A stretch of DNA of 11,522 nucleotides from Oscillospiraceae bacterium (GTDB lineage: Bacteria; Bacillota; Clostridia; Oscillospirales; Ruminococcaceae). The stretch is from positions 1 through 11,522 of the forward strand of contig RKCM01000037.1 in the NCBI GenBank assembly GCA_014858325.1. Reading direction: 5' to 3'. This document shows positions 1-4,911 of the stretch, piece by piece. Position 1 is the stretch's first letter. Every line of letters begins with the position of its first letter. Made by a program: the position numbers and the translations under genes. The notes under the pieces are model-generated. The model saw nothing but the letters and a program-made list of their open reading frames with translations, was not told the DNA's origin and did no database searches.

Positions 1-984
1 GGCCGGGTGGGCCGCCGCCGCTGCCGGGACGGTGCTGGACAGCACCGGGAAGCTGTAGAAAGGCTTGGCGGGCCGTCCCCGCCGGGGCGGCAGGCTGGCC
101 GCGCCCCCCAGCACATCCATCAAATAGCCGCGCAGCAGGTCGATGTAGGCAGAGGCGTGGTCCCGCCGCTGGACGAGGGAGACGCACAGGGGCGGCAGGT
201 CCTCCAGCAGTACATCCCGCACCCGGTCCAGCTCCCGGCGGGCGCCGGGCTCATACCGGGTCAGGCAGGTGCACAGCTGCTCCTGGATGAGATAGTAAGC
301 CTGATAGAAGCTGGGCCCCACCTCGGCGTTGGGCGCAAAGCCCGCCCGGGCGCAGGCGTCCCACAGGGGGGCAAACAGGTCCTGCCGCAGGCTGGGCAGC
401 AGCACCCGCTGGCCCTTCAGCTCCGCGAGGGGGACGCTCTCCTTCTCCCAGAAGGGGTGGCCCCGGGGCACCAGCAGGCAGGCGGGGTCGGCCCGCAGGG
501 TGGTGCGGGCCAGCACCTTGGCGGCGCAGCCCAGGTCCATCACAAGGCCCGCGTCCAGCGCGCCCTGCTCCACCCCGTCGGCCACGGCGTCGTTGGCAAG
601 CAGGCGGAACCGCATCTCGATGTGGGGGTACTGCTGGCGGAATTTATCCAGCTGGGTCTCCAGCCCGGGCAGGTAGTCCGGCACAAGGGAGACACTGATG
701 CCGATGCGCACCGGCTGGGCCGACTGGATCTCGGCATGGAGGGCCGCCTGCATCTGCTGGAACTGCTCCACCACCGGCGCAGCGTGGCGCTGCAGGCTCA
801 CGCCCCGGTCGGTGAGGGAGAGCTTGTGGTGGGCGCTGACGAAGAGGGGGCCGCAAAGCTCGGCTTCCAGCGCCGTGATGCTCTGGCGCAGGGCCTGACG
901 CGACAAAAACAGCCGCTGGGCGGCGCGGGTGTAATTCATCTCTTCGCACAGGACCAGAAAATAGTGCAGCTGGCGGATATCCAT
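1..984 (-). CDS. LysR-type transcriptional regulator, 3' end outside the window
   Basis: Reading the minus strand from the ATG at 984-982 gives 328 open codons with no stop before the window edge, so the C-terminus is missing. The first 60 residues are a LysR winged helix-turn-helix: MDIRQLHYFLVLCEE, then AAQRLFLSRQALRQSI around residues 21-36, then LEAEL and LSLTDRG. Residues about 92 to 300 read as the periplasmic-binding-like effector domain, opening with VRIGISVSLVPDYLPGLE. The start is fixed by AGGAGG (997-992 on the minus strand) seven bases upstream. The usual LF.R of the wing is LFVSAHHK here, and the recognition helix has SRQALRQSI rather than the more usual SxxAxSxxI, so the target sequence may be unusual. 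It is divergent from tctCBA, the classic arrangement for a LysR controlling its neighbour and itself. The family call is firm; the effector (perhaps the TctC ligand) is inference. Confidence 0.93.
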   Translation of the reverse strand, partial: MDIRQLHYFLVLCEEMNYTRAAQRLFLSRQALRQSITALEAELCGPLFVSAHHKLSLTDRGVSLQRHAAPVVEQFQQMQAALHAEIQSAQPVRIGISVSLVPDYLPGLETQLDKFRQQYPHIEMRFRLLANDAVADGVEQGALDAGLVMDLGCAAKVLARTTLRADPACLLVPRGHPFWEKESVPLAELKGQRVLLPSLRQDLFAPLWDACARAGFAPNAEVGPSFYQAYYLIQEQLCTCLTRYEPGARRELDRVRDVLLEDLPPLCVSLVQRRDHASAYIDLLRGYLMDVLGGAASLPPRRGRPAKPFYSFPVLSSTVPAAAAAHPA

Positions 985-1036
985 GGGGTTCCCTCCTGAG
1001 AAATGGTGTGCCGCAGCACAGCGGCAATACAGATTA

Positions 1037-1065
1037 AGGATACCGCGTTTGGAGCCGAAAGTAAA
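1037..1065 (-). promoter_or_regulatory. Candidate promoter of the lysR-type gene
   Basis: On the minus strand TTTACT (1065-1060) and TATCCT (1042-1037) are separated by 17 bases. This would start transcription near 1030 and give a leader of about 45 nt that includes an inverted repeat TGCCGC/GCGGCA (1009-1014/1021-1026). Both hexamers are only moderate matches to consensus. Confidence 0.35.
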
Positions 1066-1113
1066 GCCGCTCCGGGCAAAACCATGAAAAAAGCCCACTT
1101 TTCCCCGGGCAGT

Positions 1114-1132
1114 TTTTGTGTCTGTGCCAAAA
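1114..1132. promoter_or_regulatory. LysR-box-like palindrome, upstream site
   Basis: TTTTG-N9-CAAAA is a 5-bp inverted repeat that contains the T-N11-A signature of LysR recognition sites (T1117, A1129). Its centre lies about 86 bases upstream of the predicted tctC start of transcription. It is the better candidate for the primary LysR recognition site in this divergent region. Short AT palindromes also arise by chance. Confidence 0.4.
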
Positions 1133-1158
1133 TGTGGGGCAGAATCCACAAACAATCC

Positions 1159-1172
1159 CACAAAAATTTGTG
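1159..1172. promoter_or_regulatory. Operator-like palindrome CACAAA-AA-TTTGTG next to the -35 box
   Basis: Perfect 6-bp arms CACAAA and TTTGTG are separated by two bases, ending one base before the -35 hexamer of the tctC promoter. The centre is near -43, where LysR activation half-sites usually lie. The centre-to-centre distance to the palindrome at 1114-1132 is about 42 bp, close to four helical turns. An imperfect direct repeat ATCCACAAAC / ATCCCACAAA (1144-1153, 1155-1164), offset by 11 bp, leads into it. Confidence 0.45.
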
Positions 1173-1173
1173 C

Positions 1174-1202
1174 TTGAACCCAATTGAAACGCGGACTAAG
1201 AT
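1174..1202 (+). promoter_or_regulatory. Promoter of the tctCBA operon
   Basis: TTGAAC (1174-1179) and TAAGAT (1197-1202) are spaced by exactly 17 bases, a good housekeeping-sigma promoter. Transcription would begin near 1209, leaving a leader of about 125 nt before tctC. Confidence 0.7.
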
Positions 1203-1226
1203 GTTTTACCATTGTGTCAGTGATTT

Positions 1227-1277
1227 TATTCCGTGGAAAGAGGCTCGTTTCCGATCCTGGGAAACGGGTGCGGAATA
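1227..1277 (+). promoter_or_regulatory. Foldable leader of tctCBA with alternative stems
   Basis: TATTCCG (1227-1233) can pair with CGGAATA (1271-1277), enclosing CGTTTCC (1246-1252) paired with GGAAACG (1260-1266). A competing helix is possible because GGAAA at 1235-1239 can also pair with TTTCC at 1248-1252. No U-tract follows, so this is not a terminator. I do not recognise it as a known riboswitch class. It may only protect or shape the 5' end. Confidence 0.4.
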
Positions 1278-1288
1278 CAAATGCGGAT

Positions 1289-1310
1289 TTGGACCATAGT
1301 TGGACCATAG
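1289..1310 (+). repeat. Exact tandem duplication of TTGGACCATAG (2 x 11 bp)
   Basis: TTGGACCATAG occurs at 1289-1299 and again at 1300-1310 with no gap, seven bases before the tctC ribosome site at 1318-1324. The second copy creates an in-frame TTG at 1300 that can be mistaken for a start codon, but it lacks a ribosome site. Confidence 0.95.
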
Positions 1311-1332
1311 GAAAATTAGGAGGTATACAAGC

Positions 1333-2382
1333 ATGAAAAAGATCACTCGTCGTGACTTCCTGGCTGCTTCTGCCGTTGCAGGTGCCGCCGGTGTCCTGAC
1401 CGCCTGCGGCGGCTCTTCCAGCAGCACCGCAGCTTCCACCAGCACGGCTGCTTCCACCGCCGCTTCCGGCGCAGCTGCCACTGCCACCGATTACCCCAAG
1501 AAGGGCATCTCCGTCATCTGCCCCTGGTCTGCAGGCGGCGGCACGGATGCCTGCCTGCGCGCTTTCTGCGATGCTCTGGGCAAGAACCTGGGCGTCACCC
1601 TGACCGTTGACAACCAGACCGGCGGCGGCGGCATCCTGGGCCACCAGGCCATTGCAGACGCCAACCCCGACGGCTACACCATCGGCATGATCACCTTTGA
1701 GCTGGCTACCTATAAGAAGCTGGGCACCAGCGACCTGACCTGGGAGAACTACGCTCCCCTGTGCCGCGTCAACACCGACGCTGCCGCCATCACCGTCGGC
1801 GCAAAGTGGGCTGCTTCCAACAACATCACCGATCTGGCCGGCTTCATCGATTACTGCAAGGCTCACCCCGGTGAGGTGCAGATGGGCGGTTCTTCCAACG
1901 CCTCCGTCTGGCACATTGCAGGCGGCTACCTGATGGGCGCTACCGGCATCGAGATCCAGATGATCACCTACCAGGAAGGCGCTGCTACCGCTGTGCAGAA
2001 CGCAGCCGGCGGCTTCATCCAGGGCGTGACCGTCTCTCTGGCCGAGGCCCGCAGCTTCATCGAGTCCGGCGACCTGATCTGCCTGGGCGTTATGGACGAA
2101 GAGCGCAACCCCCTGTTCCCCGATGTGCCCACCTGCAAGGAGCAGGGCTACGACATCACCTACTACACCCAGCGCGGCATGGCTGCACCTCTGGGCGTGG
2201 ATGATGCCATCATGGCTCGTCTGGAAGAGGCTTGCGCCGCTGCCATTGAGGACCCCGATTTCGTCACCTTCATGAACAACAACGGCCAGGCCATTTCCTA
2301 TCTGGATGCTCAGGGCTACGCAGACTACCTGAAGCAGGCTGCCACCGACGTTGCCGAGGCTATGGACGCTGTCGGCCTCTAA
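1333..2382 (+). CDS. tctC: TctC/Bug-family substrate-binding lipoprotein of a tripartite tricarboxylate transporter
   Basis: This 349-residue extracytoplasmic receptor should capture a small carboxylate and hand it to TctAB. The ATG at 1333 is chosen because AGGAGGT (1318-1324) lies eight bases upstream; an in-frame TTG at 1300 lacks a ribosome site. Residues 1-25 form a lipoprotein signal with twin arginines (TRRDFL, 5-10) and lipobox LTAC, so Cys25 would be lipidated. A Ser/Thr/Ala-rich tether runs to about residue 53. The mature domain shows Bug-family hallmarks: YPKKGISVICPWSAGGGTD (54-72), GGGGILG (97-103), NPDGYT (111-116), GGSSNASVWH (185-194) and a late LFPDVPTCKEQGY (261-273). It is the first gene of the operon. 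Bug proteins bind citrate, other di- and tricarboxylates, amino acids or other ligands, so the substrate cannot be read from the sequence. Confidence 0.93.
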   Translation: MKKITRRDFLAASAVAGAAGVLTACGGSSSSTAASTSTAASTAASGAAATATDYPKKGISVICPWSAGGGTDACLRAFCDALGKNLGVTLTVDNQTGGGGILGHQAIADANPDGYTIGMITFELATYKKLGTSDLTWENYAPLCRVNTDAAAITVGAKWAASNNITDLAGFIDYCKAHPGEVQMGGSSNASVWHIAGGYLMGATGIEIQMITYQEGAATAVQNAAGGFIQGVTVSLAEARSFIESGDLICLGVMDEERNPLFPDVPTCKEQGYDITYYTQRGMAAPLGVDDAIMARLEEACAAAIEDPDFVTFMNNNGQAISYLDAQGYADYLKQAATDVAEAMDAVGL

Positions 2383-2420
2383 TTCCAAGTCGCTGACGCG
2401 CTGCTGCGCGTTTGATCTTC

Positions 2421-2458
2421 GCGGGGCAGACTCAGGTTTTGTGTCTGCCCCGCTTTTT
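2421..2458 (+). terminator. Intra-operon terminator/attenuator between tctC and tctB
   Basis: GCGGGGCAGAC (2421-2431) pairs perfectly with GTCTGCCCCGC (2443-2453) across an 11-base loop, and five T follow at once (2454-2458). The U-run is short, so termination is probably partial, letting some transcripts continue into tctBA. A smaller hairpin ACGCG/CGCGT (2396-2411) lies just before it. Confidence 0.8.
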
Positions 2459-2482
2459 GAGTCCTTTTGAAAGGGGGAACTC
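2459..2482 (+). promoter_or_regulatory. Hairpin covering the tctB ribosome binding site
   Basis: GAGT-CCTT (2459-2466) can pair with AAGG (2471-2474) and ACTC (2479-2482), leaving loop TTGA and a GGGA bulge. This partly buries the AAGGGGG ribosome site of tctB (2471-2477). The stem is short, so the effect on translation is an inference. Confidence 0.35.
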
Positions 2483-2485
2483 CGT

Positions 2486-3022
2486 TTGAATAAGAAGAAA
2501 ACCCAGACGATGGCTTTCTCCAACCTGATCGGTTCCATCCTCTTCCTGGCACTGGGCATCTGGGCCTGGTTCCAGACCGATGGTTTCCCGGAGGTAGCCA
2601 ACACCTACGTGCAGGCTTCCACCTTCCCGCGCATCATGATCGTGGGCATGCTGATCTTTGCGGCCGTCCTGTTCATCCAGTCCATCCTCAAGCTGATGGG
2701 CACCCTGAAGGACACCGACCCGCTGGCCGTGCAGGTGAGCACCCTGAACCCGCTGAAGGATAAGGGCGTGGCCATGGCCTATGTGGTCATCGTGCTGTGC
2801 GTCCTCTTCGCCGTGCTGTTCAAGAGCTGCGGCTACATTGCCTGCGCCTTTGTGCTCTCCATGGCCATCATGTACATCATCGGCAAGCGCAAGTGGCTGC
2901 AGATGGTGCTGGTGTCCCTGCTGGTGCCGCTGGGCATGTGGCTCATCTTCTACAAAGTTCTGACCGTCAACATCCCGCTGGGCCCGCTGAATTTCCTGCG
3001 GACCCTTGTGGACATGATTTAA
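2486..3022 (+). CDS. tctB: TctB, small membrane subunit of the tripartite tricarboxylate transporter
   Basis: This 178-residue protein is the small, poorly conserved membrane subunit (DUF1468/TctB family) that works with TctA in the cytoplasmic membrane. The start is the TTG at 2486, with AAGGGGG (2471-2477) eight bases upstream; the next in-frame ATG (2510) has no ribosome site. Hydrophobic segments lie at about residues 11-30, 49-70, 95-112, 114-132 and 137-157, matching the usual four- to five-helix layout. The C-terminal YKVLTVNIPLGPL (156-168) resembles the family's conserved end. Identity rests on topology, length and position between tctC and tctA more than on strong motifs. Its stop codon overlaps the tctA ribosome site (TAAGGAGG), so the two are likely translated together. 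A rare start codon, a buried ribosome site and an upstream hairpin all suggest low expression compared with tctC. Confidence 0.88.
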   Translation: MNKKKTQTMAFSNLIGSILFLALGIWAWFQTDGFPEVANTYVQASTFPRIMIVGMLIFAAVLFIQSILKLMGTLKDTDPLAVQVSTLNPLKDKGVAMAYVVIVLCVLFAVLFKSCGYIACAFVLSMAIMYIIGKRKWLQMVLVSLLVPLGMWLIFYKVLTVNIPLGPLNFLRTLVDMI

Positions 3023-3038
3023 GGAGGGAAGCTGAATT

Positions 3039-4568
3039 ATGGATTTTGGTTTGCTGCTCTCCAGCTATGCGGCTGTCTGGAGCAACCCGCAGGTCATCCT
3101 GATGACCTTCCTGGGTGCACTGGGCGGTGTCCTGCTGGGCGCTATCCCCGGCATGACCGCCACCATGGGCGTCGCTCTGCTGATCCCCTTCTCCTTTGGC
3201 ATGGACCTCATCCCGTCCATCGGCCTGCTGCTGGGCATTTACTGCGGCGGCATGTACGGCGGCTCCATCTCCGCCATCCTGATCCACGCCCCCGGCACCC
3301 CGGCGGCTGCCGCCACCCTGCTGGACGGCTACCCCATGTGCAAAAAGGGCCAGGCCGGTAAGGCTCTGTCCGTGGCCATGTTCGCCTCCTTCTGCGGCGG
3401 CGTCATCGGCGCACTGGTCATGACCTTCCTGTCTCCTCTGGTGGCCGATATGGCCATGAACTTTGGCCCCGGCGAGATGTTCATGCTGGCCGTCTTCGGT
3501 CTGTCCGTCATCGTCGCCATCTCCGGCAAGTCCATCGCCAAGGGCCTCATCAGCGCCTTCTTCGGCATGCTGCTGTGCACCGTCGGCCTCGACCCCACCA
3601 ACGGCATCCCCCGCTTCATCACCACCAAGCAGACGGGCCTGCTGGATGGCTTCCAGTTCATCCCCACCCTGATCGGTCTGTTCGCTGTCTCTGAGGTCAT
3701 CGCCGGTGTGGAGCGCATCGTCCGCGGCGAGGAGCACGAGGAGAAATCCAAGGAAAAGATCACCAACGTCCTGCCCGATTGGCAGACCATCAAGCAAATC
3801 TGGCCCAACATCCTCTCCGGCGGCCTGATCGGCACCTTCATCGGCGCCATCCCCGGTGCCGGCGGCGACATTGCGGTCTTCGTCTCCTACGGCGCCAGCA
3901 AGTCCGCCAGCAAGCACCCGGAGCTGTTCGGCACCGGCATCCCCAACGGCGTTGCTGCCACCGAGTCTGCCAATAACGGCTGCTCCGGCGGTGCCATGAT
4001 CCCCCTGCTGAGCCTGGGCGTCCCCGGCGACTCCGTCACCGCCATCCTGCTGGGTGCCTTCATCATGAAGGGCATCACCCCCGGCCCCATGATGTATGTC
4101 ACCGAGCTGCCCACCGTCTACCGCGTCTTTGCGGCTTTGATGCTGGCCAACCTCTGCATGCTGGTGGTGGGCTGCGGCGGCGTCCGCTTCTTTGCCAAGA
4201 TCGTCTCGGTGGAGAAGAAGATGCTCTACCCCATCATTCTGGTCATCTCCCTGCTGGGTGCTTACTCCATCAACAAGAACGCCTTCGATGTGGGCGTCTG
4301 CGTGGCCTTCGGCATCCTGGGCTGGCTCATGAACAAGTACGAGTTCCCGCTTTCTCCCATCCTGCTGGCCCTCATTCTGGGACCCATGTGCGAGAAGAAC
4401 TTCGTGCGCTACATGAACATCCAGCGCGGCAACTTCTTTGCCATCACCACCTCCCCCATCGCCATGGTCTTTGCGACCGTCGCCATTGTGGTCATCGTCT
4501 ACTCGGTCTACAACCAGTCGAAGATCAACAAGCGCGAGGCCGCCAACAAGGCCAAGACCGAGGCTTAA
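3039..4568 (+). CDS. tctA: TctA, large membrane subunit of the tripartite tricarboxylate transporter
   Basis: At 509 residues this is full length for TctA, the transport subunit that drives ion-coupled uptake of the ligand delivered by TctC. The ATG at 3039 follows AAGGAGGG (3021-3028) by ten bases. About a dozen hydrophobic segments are visible. The two related halves each carry the signature loop: GAIPGMTATMGVALLIPF (34-51) in the first and GAIPGAGGDIAVF (269-281) in the second. The conserved GIPNGVAATESANNG (300-314) and LSLGVPGDS (325-332) follow. A charged cytoplasmic loop (RGEEHEEKSKEK, 229-240) separates the halves, and the tail KINKREAANKAKTEA is basic and probably cytoplasmic. It is the last gene of tctCBA and is followed after 30 bases by a strong terminator. 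The family is certain from the motifs; the substrate is not. Confidence 0.96.
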   Translation: MDFGLLLSSYAAVWSNPQVILMTFLGALGGVLLGAIPGMTATMGVALLIPFSFGMDLIPSIGLLLGIYCGGMYGGSISAILIHAPGTPAAAATLLDGYPMCKKGQAGKALSVAMFASFCGGVIGALVMTFLSPLVADMAMNFGPGEMFMLAVFGLSVIVAISGKSIAKGLISAFFGMLLCTVGLDPTNGIPRFITTKQTGLLDGFQFIPTLIGLFAVSEVIAGVERIVRGEEHEEKSKEKITNVLPDWQTIKQIWPNILSGGLIGTFIGAIPGAGGDIAVFVSYGASKSASKHPELFGTGIPNGVAATESANNGCSGGAMIPLLSLGVPGDSVTAILLGAFIMKGITPGPMMYVTELPTVYRVFAALMLANLCMLVVGCGGVRFFAKIVSVEKKMLYPIILVISLLGAYSINKNAFDVGVCVAFGILGWLMNKYEFPLSPILLALILGPMCEKNFVRYMNIQRGNFFAITTSPIAMVFATVAIVVIVYSVYNQSKINKREAANKAKTEA

Positions 4569-4598
4569 ACGCCCCGGCGAGACTCCTCTGCATCCCCA

Positions 4599-4634
4599 AA
4601 GTGCCCTGCGGCGAAAGCCACAGGGCACTTTTTT
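4599..4634 (+). terminator. Terminator of the tctCBA operon
   Basis: AAGTGCCCTG (4599-4608) pairs with CAGGGCACTT (4621-4630). Inside, GGC/GCC (4610-4612/4617-4619) is capped by a GAAA tetraloop, separated by one C-A mismatch. Six T (4629-4634) follow the 3' arm. This is a textbook intrinsic terminator. Confidence 0.93.
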
Positions 4635-4716
4635 GCTTCGGCGCATTTCCTTATAATAAAAGCGATTCTCCCTGTTTTCCTCCTCCGCGAAAGGTTGTTT
4701 CGCTTTTTCGGCCCTG
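4635..4716. other. Intergenic stretch with one weak promoter candidate
   Basis: A perfect -10 hexamer TATAAT is present at 4652-4657, but the hexamer 17 bases upstream is the T-run of the terminator and is a poor -35 box. It could be an accessory opp promoter. Otherwise I see nothing in this AT-richer stretch. Confidence 0.3.
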
Positions 4717-4736
4717 TTTTGTGAAAAAACACACAA
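4717..4736. promoter_or_regulatory. Operator-like motif, copy 1, upstream of the opp promoter
   Basis: TTTTGTGAAAAAACACACAA is an imperfect palindrome whose 3' end lies 15 bases before the opp -35 box. A close relative with the same TGTGAAAA core and ACACAA end recurs at 4835-4853, downstream of the start of transcription. Confidence 0.45.
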
Positions 4737-4751
4737 TCTGTCTTTTTTCGG

Positions 4752-4780
4752 TTGACAGCTTTCGTCGGGGATGCTATCAT
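4752..4780 (+). promoter_or_regulatory. Promoter of the opp operon
   Basis: A perfect -35 TTGACA (4752-4757), a 17-base spacer and TATCAT (4775-4780) make a near-consensus sigma-A promoter. Transcription would begin near 4787, about 125 nt before oppA. Confidence 0.85.
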
Positions 4781-4824
4781 AAATATTAGCACAATTTTAA
4801 GGTTATATTCATACAAGACGCATA

Positions 4825-4885
4825 GGTTGTGCGGTTGTGTGAAAAGGACACAAGAGCAACCGAATTCCGGCCCGGCACCCGGGCT
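4825..4885 (+). promoter_or_regulatory. Structured leader of oppA with operator-like motif copy 2
   Basis: GGTTG (4825-4829) can pair with CAACC (4857-4861), enclosing TTGTGT (4835-4840) paired with ACACAA (4848-4853). CGGTTG (4832-4837) can compete for CAACCG (4857-4862). A second, very stable hairpin GCCCGG-cac-CCGGGC (4870-4884) follows, with no U-run. The first hairpin is also, as DNA, the second copy of the motif at 4717-4736. It could act as DNA operator, RNA structure or both. Confidence 0.45.
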
Positions 4886-4911
4886 CGAAATAGCAAAAAG
4901 GAGATTTCATC

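Noticed and set aside
7..999. A 330-codon plus-strand open frame over the LysR gene
   Set aside because: The minus strand has a full LysR helix-turn-helix with a ribosome site and correct start. The plus-strand translation is Gly/Gln/His-rich with no recognisable motif.
1086..1117. A-tract, GCCC/GGGC, T-tract arrangement as a bidirectional terminator between lysR and tctC
   Set aside because: The stem is only four base pairs with a ten-base loop, and no transcript from either side needs to end there because the genes are divergent.
1300..1332. TTG at 1300 as the start of tctC, adding 11 residues
   Set aside because: It lies inside the 11-bp tandem repeat without a ribosome site. The ATG at 1333 has AGGAGGT at correct spacing and gives a proper lipoprotein signal.
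4870..4884. GCCCGG-cac-CCGGGC before oppA as an intrinsic terminator
   Set aside because: No U-run follows the stem, so it is better read as leader structure.
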